A stretch of DNA of 64,000 bases from Nocardiopsis metallicus. GTDB lineage: Bacteria > Actinomycetota > Actinomycetes > Streptosporangiales > Streptosporangiaceae. Positions within the stretch are counted from its first letter, which is position 1. Every line of letters starts with the position of its first letter. The DNA lies in NCBI RefSeq assembly GCF_014201115.1, contig NZ_JACHDO010000001.1, positions 4,712,001-4,776,000 of the forward strand, given 5' to 3'. The notes beneath the pieces are model-generated. The model searched no databases. It was not told the DNA's origin and worked only from the letters and a program-made list of their open reading frames with translations. Shown here piece by piece: positions 8,751-17,074 of this stretch. The translations under genes were made by a program, and so were the position numbers.

Positions 8751-10571
8751 TTACTTCTCCAGGCGGTTCAGCAGCGCGTGGTACTCGTCCCAGAGCTCGC
8801 TGGGCAGGTCGTCACCGAAGGTCTTGAAGAACTCGGGGACCAGGGCGGCCTCCTGCTTCCAGACGTCGGTGTCCACGTCGAGGACGAACTCCATGTCCTC
8901 GGCGGAGATGTCCAGGCCCTCGGTGTCGATGCCGTCCGCGGTCGGCAGGTAGCCGATGGGGGTCTCGACCGCGGTGGCCTCGCCCTCCAGGCGGTCGACG
9001 ATCCACTTGATGACGCGGCTGTTCTCACCGAAGCCGGGCCACACGATCTGGCCGTCGGCGTTCTTCTTGAACCAGTTGACGTAGAAGATCTTCGGCAGCT
9101 TGGTCTCGTCGGCCTGCTTGCCGAGCTTGACCCAGTGGGCGAAGTAGTCGCCCATGTTGTAGCCGCAGAAGGGCAGCATCGCGAACGGGTCCCGACGCAG
9201 CTCGCCGACCGAGCCCTCCTGGGCCGCGGTCTTCTCGGAGGACACGTTGGCGCCCAGGTAGACGCCGTGCTGCCAGCTGAAGGACTCCGATACCAGCGGC
9301 ACCGCGGTGGCGCGGCGGCCGCCGAAGAGGATCGCGGAGATCGGGACGCCCGCGGGGTCCTCCCACTCGTCGGCGATGGTCGGCGCCTGGCCGGCCGGGG
9401 TGGTGAAGCGGGAGTTCGGGTGCGCGGCGGGCTCACCGGACTCGGGGGTCCAGGGGCGGCCCTTCCAGTCGGTGAGGTTGGCGGGCGCCTCCTCGGTGAG
9501 GCCCTCCCACCAGACGTCGCCGTCCTCGGTGAGCGCGACGTTGGTGAAGATGCTGTTGCCCCAGAGGGTCTCCACCGCGTTGGCGTTGGTCTTGGCGCCG
9601 GTGCCGGGGGCGACGCCGAAGAAACCGGCCTCGGGGTTGATGGCGCGCAGCTGGCCGTCGGCGTCGAAGCGCATCCAGGCGATGTCGTCGCCGACGGTCT
9701 CGACCTTCCAGCCGGGGATGGTCGGCTGGAGCATGGCCAGGTTGGTCTTGCCGCAGGCGCTCGGGAAGGCGGCGGCGACGTAGTGGGCCTTGCCCGCGGG
9801 CGAGGTCACCTTGAGGATGAGCATGTGCTCGGCCAGCCAGCCCTCGTCGCGGGCCATCACCGAGGCGATGCGCAGCGCGTAGCACTTCTTGCCGAGCAGT
9901 GCGTTGCCGCCGTAGCCGGAGCCGTAGGACCAGATCTCGCGGGTCTCGGGGAAGTGCGAGATGTACTTGGTGGAGTTGCAGGGCCAGGCGACGTCCTGCT
10001 GGCCGGGCTCCAGGGGGGCACCGACGGAGTGGACGGCCTTGACGAACTCGCCGCGCTCCTCGATCAGGCGCAGGGCGGCCGAGCCCATGCGGGCCATGAT
10101 GCGCATGGAGACGACGACGTAGGCGGAGTCGGTGATCTCGACGCCGAGCTGGGAGATGTCGCCGCCCAGCGGGCCCATGCAGAAGGGCACGACGTACATG
10201 GTGCGACCGCGCATGGAGCCCTTGAAGACCTCGCCGAAGGTGGCGCGCATCTCGTCGGGGGCGATCCAGTTGTTGGTGGGACCGGCGTCCTCCTTCCGCT
10301 CGGAGCAGATGAAGGTGCGGTCCTCGACCCGGGCGACGTCCGTCGGGTCCGATGTGCAGTAGAAGCTGTTCGGGCGCTTCTCGGGGTTGAGGCGGGTGAA
10401 GGTGCCCTGCGCGACGAGCTCGTCGGTCAGGCGGGTCCACTCCTCCTCGGAACCGTCACACCAGACGACCTGGTCCGGCTGGGTGAGCTCCGCGACCTCA
10501 CGAACCCAGGAGACGAGCTCCTCGTTGTTGGTCGGGGCGGCGCCCACGTCAGTACCCACGTCAGCAGTCAC
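8751..10571 (-). CDS. pckG: Phosphoenolpyruvate carboxykinase (GTP)
   Basis: A 606-residue enzyme, full family length, GTG start with GAGGAG ribosome site 7-8 bases upstream. It converts oxaloacetate and GTP to phosphoenolpyruvate, CO2 and GDP, the first step of gluconeogenesis from the TCA cycle. Visible signatures are the P-loop FPSACGKTNLAM with the hyper-reactive Cys, the metal/substrate segment around DDIAWMRFD, and GINPEAGFFGVAPGT-like guanine loop (here AINPEAGFFGVAPGTG). The gene is monocistronic, with a hairpin after it. Two overlapping DasR-type sites 64-92 bases upstream suggest amino-sugar-linked control. Confidence 0.97.
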   Translation of the reverse strand: MTADVGTDVGAAPTNNEELVSWVREVAELTQPDQVVWCDGSEEEWTRLTDELVAQGTFTRLNPEKRPNSFYCTSDPTDVARVEDRTFICSERKEDAGPTNNWIAPDEMRATFGEVFKGSMRGRTMYVVPFCMGPLGGDISQLGVEITDSAYVVVSMRIMARMGSAALRLIEERGEFVKAVHSVGAPLEPGQQDVAWPCNSTKYISHFPETREIWSYGSGYGGNALLGKKCYALRIASVMARDEGWLAEHMLILKVTSPAGKAHYVAAAFPSACGKTNLAMLQPTIPGWKVETVGDDIAWMRFDADGQLRAINPEAGFFGVAPGTGAKTNANAVETLWGNSIFTNVALTEDGDVWWEGLTEEAPANLTDWKGRPWTPESGEPAAHPNSRFTTPAGQAPTIADEWEDPAGVPISAILFGGRRATAVPLVSESFSWQHGVYLGANVSSEKTAAQEGSVGELRRDPFAMLPFCGYNMGDYFAHWVKLGKQADETKLPKIFYVNWFKKNADGQIVWPGFGENSRVIKWIVDRLEGEATAVETPIGYLPTADGIDTEGLDISAEDMEFVLDVDTDVWKQEAALVPEFFKTFGDDLPSELWDEYHALLNRLEK

Positions 10572-10951
10572 AACGGCTCCTCTTCGAACGACGAGATCCC
10601 TCGAATCATGAACGACGAGTGCCGAAACTGACCAATTGGTCTAGGCCAGTGGTCTATACGCGTGCCGCCGAAGAGCCTGATTCCGCTGCACAGCGGGGGA
10701 TTCAGGTGGTTCACCAACGTGCCGAAACACACCTGGAGAGGGAGTGTTCCACTACTGTTCGGAGCCGCTTTCCCCTGCACCGCAGGCAAGTGCCCCACCA
10801 GCCCCAACACGCGGTGCTGTTCGTCACACAACAGTCACAGCGTGCCGGGGCCGGCGGATTAGACCTCTGCCGGGGCACGGGTCAACGCCCTGCGGGTTCG
10901 CCAGCGGTTCGGACCGTGCTTCAGGAGTGGTCAGGCCAAGGATTCAGGCCG
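10572..10951. other. 380-base intergenic region between pckG and the DUF1996 gene
   Basis: This holds the pckG promoter region, two DasR-like sites (10635-10663) and the 3' flank of the DUF1996 gene. No convincing open frame or RNA gene is seen in the remaining sequence. The region has lower G+C than its flanks near 10640-10760. Confidence 0.5.
10635..10663. promoter_or_regulatory. Two overlapping DasR-like (dre) operators upstream of pckG
   Basis: ATTGGTCTAGGCCAGT (10635-10650) matches 14 of 16 positions of the streptomycete dre consensus A-(C/G)-TGGTCTAGACCA-(C/G)-T. AGTGGTCTATACGCGT (10648-10663) matches 13 of 16. They lie 64-92 bases upstream of the pckG start. DasR is a GntR/HutC-family repressor that responds to glucosamine 6-phosphate in Streptomyces; its presence here is inferred from the sites only. 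Confidence 0.6.
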
Positions 10952-12157
10952 TCAGCAGTCCTGTCCGCTGTTGATGCACTCGACCATCCGGTCCATGAGG
11001 TCGGCCGGCATCACGTTGATGTGGTCGGAGTGGTCCGTGATGGGGGCCCGGCGCTGCTCCGGGAAGCCGTCGAGGGCGAAGTTGGGACCGTCGGGCACCT
11101 CGTAGACGAGGGTGTGGCTCAGCTTGGGGACGGCGGTGAAGCCCTCCGCGCAGGAGCCGTCGTCCTCGGGGAAGACGATGTGCGAGCGGTTGTCCTCGCT
11201 CTCGAAGTCACGGCCGTTCCAACAGCTGGGGAACTCCAGGATCCGCACGACGTCACGGCCCTGGGGGCAGAGCGGGTACCGGTCGCCGAAGGCCCGGTCC
11301 TCGAACCCGGTACAGGTCCACTGGGCGTTGGCGTTGACTCCCTCCGCCGTGGCGGCGCGCGCGTTGCCGGTGAAGAGTTGGAGGAACTCCGGCATCGCCG
11401 CCACCGGCCCCCGGGGGTTGCCGACGAACTCGATCCGGACCTGGGAGGGGGTCAGGATCGCGCCGAGGTTGCCGTCGAGCCCGCCACCGGACTGGTCGGC
11501 GTCCTCGCCCTCGCGGGTGGTGTCGCGCAGCACCGGCCAAAAGTGCATGGAGCGGTCGCCGTCCGGGCAGGTGGTCTCGCCCTGGAGCAGGATCTGGTTG
11601 TTGGCGCCGACGTCCCCGGTGAAGCGCTGGACGTCCTGGTTGCCGACGTAGTCGTGGGTGTGCTGGGCGCCGTGCTCGACCCCGGGGGCGACGATCACGT
11701 TCTCGGAGTTGAACAAGCCGTTCTCGTTGCGCCCGCAGTCGACGGTGAAGGTGCCGGTGGAGGCCGCCTCCCCGAACCCGGGCCCGGTGTCGCGCGGGGG
11801 CGCCTCCCCGATGTCGGCGAAGTCCTCGGGGAAGGGCCCGATGACCAGCTCGTCCTCGTGCTCGCCGTCTCCGTGACCGCCGTGTTCGTCGCCGTCGTCC
11901 GGCGCCTCCTCGGGGCTCTCCTCCGTGCCGTCCTCGGCTCCTTCCTCCGGGTTGCCCCGGTCCTTGTGCTTGCCCTTGTCCTTGCGGTGGTCACCCTCCC
12001 AGGCGCCGACCAGGCTGCCGGTGACCAGTTCCCCGTTGGCGGCGGTGGCGATGGCGCCGCCGCCGAGAACGAGGGCCAGTGCGGCCAGAACGGCGGTGAT
12101 CTTTCGGGAGCGGGGACTCGACCGTCCTCGGGACGGTCGTGTGGGGTGTTCGCGCAT
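10952..12157 (-). CDS. Secreted DUF1996 protein
   Basis: A 401-residue exported protein with ATG start. It has a basic N-terminus, a hydrophobic signal core (KITAVLAALALVLGGGAIATAA), then an acidic, low-complexity linker (residues 55-105, rich in Asp, Glu, His and Gly) and a DUF1996 domain from about residue 125 to the end. The domain shows the expected VDCGRNENGLFNSENVIVAP, QHTHDYVGN and PSCWNGRDF-like stretches and several Cys. DUF1996 is found in actinobacteria and fungi; its function is unknown, though its conserved His, Asp and Trp residues hint at binding or catalysis. It is third in an operon-like series with the DUF4142 and COG4315 genes. Confidence 0.85.
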   Translation of the reverse strand: MREHPTRPSRGRSSPRSRKITAVLAALALVLGGGAIATAANGELVTGSLVGAWEGDHRKDKGKHKDRGNPEEGAEDGTEESPEEAPDDGDEHGGHGDGEHEDELVIGPFPEDFADIGEAPPRDTGPGFGEAASTGTFTVDCGRNENGLFNSENVIVAPGVEHGAQHTHDYVGNQDVQRFTGDVGANNQILLQGETTCPDGDRSMHFWPVLRDTTREGEDADQSGGGLDGNLGAILTPSQVRIEFVGNPRGPVAAMPEFLQLFTGNARAATAEGVNANAQWTCTGFEDRAFGDRYPLCPQGRDVVRILEFPSCWNGRDFESEDNRSHIVFPEDDGSCAEGFTAVPKLSHTLVYEVPDGPNFALDGFPEQRRAPITDHSDHINVMPADLMDRMVECINSGQDC

Positions 12158-12341
12158 GGTTGCGTACGGCTTTCTGTGCGATGGCGACGCGCGGCACCGG
12201 CGGGGGCACCGCGGGTCGCGGGACACTGCTGGTGCGCTCTTTTCGGGGGATGCGGGCGGACGGGTGGCACGGGTACCCCGCACTCGGGGGCGACCCCGGC
12301 CTCGACGGGCCGGGGCCCTGTTCGGTCGGAGCGTCGTCGAG

Positions 12342-13016
12342 TCAGGGCCGCGGGCGCCGCTCGGGCGGCCGGGGCTCGGGAAGGGACTCGTACTCGACCA
12401 GTCCGGTGCTCTCCAGCAGACTGATGTGGCGCATGACCATGAGCACGCAGTGCTGCACGAAGGTCCGGACGAGTTCGTTCCGGGTGCCCGCGCGGACCTC
12501 GGCGAGCACTTCGAGGACGTTGCCGTGGGCGTAGCGCAGGCGGTTGGCGAAGGCCCGGTCCCACTCGGCGCCGGAGAGCCCGGACAGCTCGTCCATCCAG
12601 CGCTGCTGTTCCCGGTTGGGGGTGCTGGGCAGGCGAACGTCCAGCATCGCGGCGATCTCCCGTACCTGCTCGTCCATGAGCAGGTGGTCCTCGGCCAGGG
12701 TCGCGCCCACGTCACGGACCACCTCGCTCTGGGCGTGGTCCACGGCCTGTTGGCCGACGGGGATCTCCCAGAGGCCGGCCTGGCGGACCGCGACCAGCGC
12801 GTTGACGTCGGCGGGGCCGAGCGGCCCGTAGTCGGTCTGGACCCAGTCGTTCCAGAAGATCCCGGAGGCGCTCGTGGCGCCGTTGGGCACGACCATGACC
12901 AGGGTCAGCGTGCTGACCAGGACGAAACCGACCACGCCCAAGAGTTCGATCGAGCGGGGAGACCGCCAGCGCAGTCGCTGGCCGAGCGGGGGGCGGGTCC
13001 GGTCCGGGGCGTCCAC
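12342..13016 (-). CDS. Membrane-anchored DUF4142 protein
   Basis: A 224-residue protein with GTG start, only 3 bases after the stop of the lipoprotein gene, so the two are surely cotranscribed. After a basic N-terminus there is one transmembrane helix (ELLGVVGFVLVSTLTLVMVV, residues 25-44). The extracytoplasmic part is helical and matches DUF4142, a ferritin-like four-helix bundle family: GPLGPADVNALVAVRQAGLWEIPVG, then AQSEVVRDVGATLAEDHLLMDEQV. DUF4142 proteins are usually periplasmic and of unknown function. No complete di-iron motif is evident by eye. Confidence 0.82.
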   Translation of the reverse strand: MDAPDRTRPPLGQRLRWRSPRSIELLGVVGFVLVSTLTLVMVVPNGATSASGIFWNDWVQTDYGPLGPADVNALVAVRQAGLWEIPVGQQAVDHAQSEVVRDVGATLAEDHLLMDEQVREIAAMLDVRLPSTPNREQQRWMDELSGLSGAEWDRAFANRLRYAHGNVLEVLAEVRAGTRNELVRTFVQHCVLMVMRHISLLESTGLVEYESLPEPRPPERRPRP

Positions 13017-13019
13017 GGG

Positions 13020-13709
13020 TCAGCTCCCGAGGGGGTGCTGCCGGTAGTCGCCGCCTCCGTAGCCGCCCCCGTCGCCGCCGTAGGGGTCGTCGGCGGCCCC
13101 GGTGCTTCCGGCTCCCTCGGCGCCTCCGCTGCCCGCGGGGGCCGAGTACGAGGCTGCGTCGGTGATCATCTGCCCCTGGGGGCCGAGGACGTACCAGGCG
13201 CCGCCCACGCCCTGGCCGTTGGTGTCGCCCGGGGCGGCGTCGCCCGTGTAGGTGTACAGGGGCCAGTCGTTGTAGGTGACCTGGGGAGCCCCGTCCTCGC
13301 GGGGGATGGAGCCGAGGAGTTCGGCGAACAGCCCTTCGGCGAGCTCCGCGGGGGTGGCGGCGTCCGCGCTCGTGCGCAGCGGAGGCCAGTTGTCGGCGCA
13401 GCCGCCGAGGCAGGTGGATTCCGCGGGCGCATCGTCGGTGAACAGGTACAGAACGTTACCGTCGCCGTCGGTGAGCACCTCTCCAAGAGTGGCGTCATCT
13501 GCGGTTTCCAGGGAGGCCTGACCTTTGGCTCCGACTTCGTGATCGCCGTGAGATTCCTCGGAACCTACGTCACCGTAACCATTCGGCCCGGAACCACCCC
13601 CGGCTTCCGCGGCGCTTTCCGATTCACCTTCGATGCCATTGGAGCACGCTGTGAACAGCAATAACACAGCCAGTCCAGCCCCGACGGCACTCTTCGAGTA
13701 ATGGTTCAT
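13020..13709 (-). CDS. COG4315-type lipoprotein with Y-x-(F/W/Y)-x-x-D repeats
   Basis: A 229-residue lipoprotein. The ATG chosen gives a compact signal peptide with lipobox FTAC (Cys about residue 22); GTG and TTG codons just upstream are alternatives. After a Gly/Ser/Glu-rich linker comes the secreted-repeat domain: VLYLFTDD and PLYTYTGD are the paired Y-x-(F/Y)-x-x-D motifs, flanking a C-x-x-x-C segment (CLGGCADNWPPL). The C-terminus is Gly/Tyr-rich. Such lipoproteins are widespread in actinobacteria with unknown role. It heads the three-gene operon and is divergent from redox genes, which suggests a link to electron transfer at the membrane surface. Confidence 0.85.
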   Translation of the reverse strand: MNHYSKSAVGAGLAVLLLFTACSNGIEGESESAAEAGGGSGPNGYGDVGSEESHGDHEVGAKGQASLETADDATLGEVLTDGDGNVLYLFTDDAPAESTCLGGCADNWPPLRTSADAATPAELAEGLFAELLGSIPREDGAPQVTYNDWPLYTYTGDAAPGDTNGQGVGGAWYVLGPQGQMITDAASYSAPAGSGGAEGAGSTGAADDPYGGDGGGYGGGDYRQHPLGS

Positions 13710-14033
13710 GACCACACCCAATCAATGCTCAGTTATCCGACCTTTCCCCGAGCGTGACCACTCGGAGATAGGGGAGAGTATGCACACGAAAAACCCGCCC
13801 TGCAGGAAAACCTCGACATTACTCGTTGGTACTAAGGGAGTGATCTGCGATAACCAGCGTGAAAAAATTTTTCTTCGGATGCCCCTGTGGCTACCGAAAG
13901 TAAAGAAATCTGCAAAGGGACTCCCCACCCCTTGTCGGCGATGCTAGGTTCATCCGCCAAGTGCCGTTTCACCCCTCGTGCACCTTCCCCACTCCCTCGC
14001 CGTGCCCCCGCATGTCCGAAGGGCGGACCACCC
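13710..14033. other. Divergent promoter region, 324 bases
   Basis: This region separates the lipoprotein operon (leftward) from the ferric reductase-like operon (rightward). It is clearly less G+C-rich than its surroundings between 13740 and 13930, and must carry both promoters. No strong palindrome or extra gene was identified. Confidence 0.5.
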
Positions 14034-14888
14034 ATGCTCCGAAGCCCTCGCAGCACACGTAGCCCCCGCAGCTCCCGCCCGGCGCCGGTCCCCGGACCAC
14101 TCCGGCGGTGGGGCCCCGAACGCGCCACACCCCGCAGACCGCTGGGGGACCGCGCGGCCCGCCGACACCGCCCCTGGCTGTGGGCGTCGTTCCTGGCCGG
14201 GCTGCTCCTGGCCAACACCCTCCTGGCGCTGACCGCCCCGGACCACATGGGGGCCGTCCGCCACCTGCAGAACCTGCTCTGGACCTACTCCGGGGTACTG
14301 GCCCTGATCGGTCTGACCGCCACCGCGGTCATGGGCCTGGTCTGCGCCGACCGGCTGGTCCTCTCCCCGCGCCACCGCGTGCTGTTCCAGGCCGCCCACC
14401 GCTCCCTCGCCCTGCTCTCCTGCGGTTTCCTCATCGCCCACGTGGTGCTCCAGGTGGCCTTCACCCGGATCAACCCCGCGCAACTCCTGCTCCCCCTGGG
14501 TGTGGACGCCGCCGTGGCCACCGGGATCATCGCCACCGACCTGCTCCTGGTGGTCGTCGTGACCAGCCTGTACCGGGGCCGGTTCGCCGGGACCCGCTAC
14601 GCCTGGGTCTGGCGGACGGTCCACCTCGGCGCCTACCTGTGCTGGCCGCTGGCGATCGTGCACGGCCTCACCGCCGGGCGAGCCGCCCCGGGCTGGGTGC
14701 TCGTCTGCTACCTGCTCTGCCTGTTCGCGGTCGCCGCCGCGCTGGTCGTGCGCCTGGTCGTGACGGTCCGCCCGGTCCCCGAACCCGACGAGGCCCGGGC
14801 CGGCACCGAACTCCTCTCACCAGTGGCCGTCAGCGGCGAAACCGACGACGAACTGGCCTTCTGGTCCTCGATCCGTACCCGGAGCTGA
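14034..14888 (+). CDS. Ferric reductase-like bis-heme transmembrane protein
   Basis: A 284-residue membrane protein (ATG start after a G-rich stretch). A basic 45-residue cytoplasmic tail is followed by about six hydrophobic segments. Two pairs of histidines have the spacing of the NOX/ferric reductase family: H122-x13-H136 and H197-x12-H210, each pair bridging two helices and so expected to hold two b hemes in series. There is no FAD or NADPH domain, so electrons must come from another protein. The next gene, a NuoF-like flavoprotein with a ferredoxin domain, begins 2 bases after this stop and is the obvious donor. Electron flow would be outward across the membrane. Confidence 0.8.
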   Translation: MLRSPRSTRSPRSSRPAPVPGPLRRWGPERATPRRPLGDRAARRHRPWLWASFLAGLLLANTLLALTAPDHMGAVRHLQNLLWTYSGVLALIGLTATAVMGLVCADRLVLSPRHRVLFQAAHRSLALLSCGFLIAHVVLQVAFTRINPAQLLLPLGVDAAVATGIIATDLLLVVVVTSLYRGRFAGTRYAWVWRTVHLGAYLCWPLAIVHGLTAGRAAPGWVLVCYLLCLFAVAAALVVRLVVTVRPVPEPDEARAGTELLSPVAVSGETDDELAFWSSIRTRS

Positions 14889-14890
14889 CC

Positions 14891-16360
14891 GTGCGCACCC
14901 TGACCCTCGGAACCCCGCGGCTCACCGCCGGGCTCGACCAGCACCACCGGGTCGACCACACCGCCCACCGCGAGCTGCACGGGCCCCTCCCCCAACTGGG
15001 CGCCGACGACCTCATCACCCTGGCCGGTCTGGGCAGTCTGCGGGGGCGGGGCGGCGCGGGCTTCCCGTTCGCGCGCAAGGTCCGCGCCGTACAGACCTCC
15101 GTCCTGCGACGCGACTCCACGGCCCGGGTGGTGGTCAACGGCACCGAGGGCGAACCCGGCAGTGTCAAGGACCGGATGCTGCTCACCCGGGCGCCGCACC
15201 TGGTCCTGGACGGGGCCGAACTGGCCGCCCGCGCCCTCGGCTCCCCCGAAGTGGTGATCGGCGTGGCCGACGAGGGCGCCCGGGCCGCCGACCCGGTACT
15301 GGACTCGCTGCGCTCCGCCGTGGACGAGCGCGGTTCCGGGACCGTCTTTCGTGTGGTGCGGATGCCGGACCGGTTCGTCTCCGGGCAGGCGGGCGCGCTC
15401 GTGCAAGGCATCAACGGCCGGGTACCGCTGCCCCCGGGCACGCCGCGCCGGACCAGCGAGTCCGGGGTGGCCGGGCTACCGACCCTGCTGTCGAACGCCG
15501 AGACCTACGCCCAACTGGCGGTGCTGGCCATCGGCGGGGCCGACCGCTACGCGCAGGAGGGATGCGCGAGCCAGCCGGGGACGGTCCTGCTCTCGGTGAG
15601 CGGGGACACCGTCGTGGAGACAGCGGCCGGGACCCGCCTGTCCCGGCTGCTGTCGGCCTGCGGACTGTCCTCGGCCCGCGCGGTCCTGGTCGGCGGTTAC
15701 CACGGAGCGTGGCTGTCCGGGGAGGAGATGTCCCGCGCCCGCCTGTCCCGGGACGGGATGAGCGAGGTCGGCGGCACCCTGGGAGCCGGGATCGTCCTGC
15801 CGGTCACCGGCGACACCTGTCCGTTGGGCGAGACCGCGCGGGTGCTGCGCTACCTGGCCAGGGAGAGCTCGGGCCAGTGCGGCCCGTGCGTGCGCGGGAT
15901 GCCCGCCCTGGCCGACTCCTTCGTGCGGCTGCTCAGCGGGGAGGGCAGTCCGGAGGACGTGCTGGTCGCGGCCGGGATCGGCGAGGGCAAGGGCGCGTGC
16001 GCGCACCCGGACGGCAGCGCCGTGTTCGCCCGCAGCGCCCTGCGGGTGTTCTCCGAGGACCTGTCCACGCACTCCCTGACCGGAGGGTGTTCGCGGCCGG
16101 TCAAGGGGGAGCTGCCGCTGCCGGACGGATACGACACCCCCGCCCACCCCCGCCTGCTCGTGGACTGGTCCCGCTGCGACGGGCACGGCCTGTGCGCCGA
16201 GCTGTTGCCCGGACTGGTCCAGCTGGACCGCAACGGCTTCCCCGAGGAGCCCGACATCCCGGTGCCCGGACCTCTGGAAGGGGACGCCGAGCTGTCGGTG
16301 CGGATGTGCCCGGCCCTGGCCCTGCGAATCCGCGCCCCGGAACCCGGCTCGGCCCGCTGA
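14891..16360 (+). CDS. NuoF-like NADH-binding flavoprotein fused to a ferredoxin domain
   Basis: A 489-residue protein starting at GTG with GGAG 6 bases upstream. Residues 52-60 (GRGGAGFPF) are the FMN-site motif of the complex I 51-kDa subunit, and VVVNGTEGEPGSVKDR continues the fold. The iron-sulfur region reads E325-SSGQCGPC-V: the first of the usual cluster cysteines (ESCGxCxPC) is Ser327, while C330, C333 and a later Cys near 371 remain. A C-terminal ferredoxin domain (residues about 420-480) has C-x5-C (CDGHGLC) and a distal CP. It likely passes electrons from NAD(P)H to the bis-heme protein encoded just upstream. A missing cluster Cys makes the first Fe-S cluster uncertain. Confidence 0.82.
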   Translation: MRTLTLGTPRLTAGLDQHHRVDHTAHRELHGPLPQLGADDLITLAGLGSLRGRGGAGFPFARKVRAVQTSVLRRDSTARVVVNGTEGEPGSVKDRMLLTRAPHLVLDGAELAARALGSPEVVIGVADEGARAADPVLDSLRSAVDERGSGTVFRVVRMPDRFVSGQAGALVQGINGRVPLPPGTPRRTSESGVAGLPTLLSNAETYAQLAVLAIGGADRYAQEGCASQPGTVLLSVSGDTVVETAAGTRLSRLLSACGLSSARAVLVGGYHGAWLSGEEMSRARLSRDGMSEVGGTLGAGIVLPVTGDTCPLGETARVLRYLARESSGQCGPCVRGMPALADSFVRLLSGEGSPEDVLVAAGIGEGKGACAHPDGSAVFARSALRVFSEDLSTHSLTGGCSRPVKGELPLPDGYDTPAHPRLLVDWSRCDGHGLCAELLPGLVQLDRNGFPEEPDIPVPGPLEGDAELSVRMCPALALRIRAPEPGSAR

Positions 16361-16364
16361 GGGT

Positions 16365-16934
16365 TCAGCAGGCGGGTTCGGCCCGCTGCGACGTGCTCGG
16401 GAAGCCGTGTGCCCTGGCCACGAGCACCGCTACCAGTACCGGGACCAACAGCAGCGCCACGCTCCAGGGCAGGGCGAGGAAGCCGAGCCCGGCGAGCAGG
16501 AGCTCGCCGACCGCCCCGCCGCCGGCCATGGCCACGTTCCACGGGGTCACCAGGACGGCCCGGGCGGTCTCGGCCGCCTCTCCCCCGGCGTCGGCCACCG
16601 CGGTCTGCAGCGGGGTGGGCGCCCCGCCCCATCCGAGCCCCCACAGGGCGGCGGCCGCGTAGACCGGCCCGGGTGTGCCGGAGAAGGCGCCCAGCAGGGC
16701 GGCGGCCACCCCGGCGACGAAGCGGGCGGTCATGGTGAGGGACGGGGCGGAGGAGAGCGCCGTGACCGTGTTGGCCTCCGCGAACGTGCCCATCGCGGCG
16801 AGCAGCAGGCGTTTGCGCCGCCATCCGGCGGTGGCGGCGGCCAGCGGGATCGCGGTGAGGGCGGCGCCGATCGCGTAGACCGTCACCGTCTGCCCGGCCG
16901 CGGACTCGCTGACCCGCAGGTCCGCGCTCATCAC
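16365..16934 (-). pseudogene. MFS transporter, C-terminal half only
   Basis: The frame encodes about 189 residues with five or six hydrophobic helices. It begins LPAGLLPVMSADLRVSESAAGQTVTVYAIGAALTAIPL, which resembles TM1-loop-TM2 of drug/sugar exporters of about 400 residues, and continues into later helices with little room for the middle. In-frame sequence continues upstream to about 16975 and then meets a TAG. The protein is too short for a 12-helix MFS carrier, so this is a truncated relic. The first ATG (16934) is internal to a helix pair and has no ribosome site. Confidence 0.6.
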
Positions 16935-16980
16935 GGGGAGCAGCCCGGCGGGCAGGGTCTCGGTGGGGCTCGTGACGAAA

Positions 16981-17058
16981 ACGGCGGTCGCCGGCTACCT
17001 GGACGCCGTCCGCGCCGGCGGTGCCTCCGAACCGGGGAAAGCGGCCGCCACCCCGTAG
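16981..17058 (+). pseudogene. 3' end of a lost plus-strand gene
   Basis: The plus frame reads AVAGYLDAVRAGGASEPGKAAATP then stop, with the codon usage of a real C-terminus. It has no start and abuts the broken 5' end of the MFS relic. The pair looks like two divergent genes whose 5' halves and shared promoter were removed by one deletion near 16975. The family cannot be named from 25 residues. Confidence 0.35.
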
Positions 17059-17074
17059 CCCGGTCCGTCCGGGA

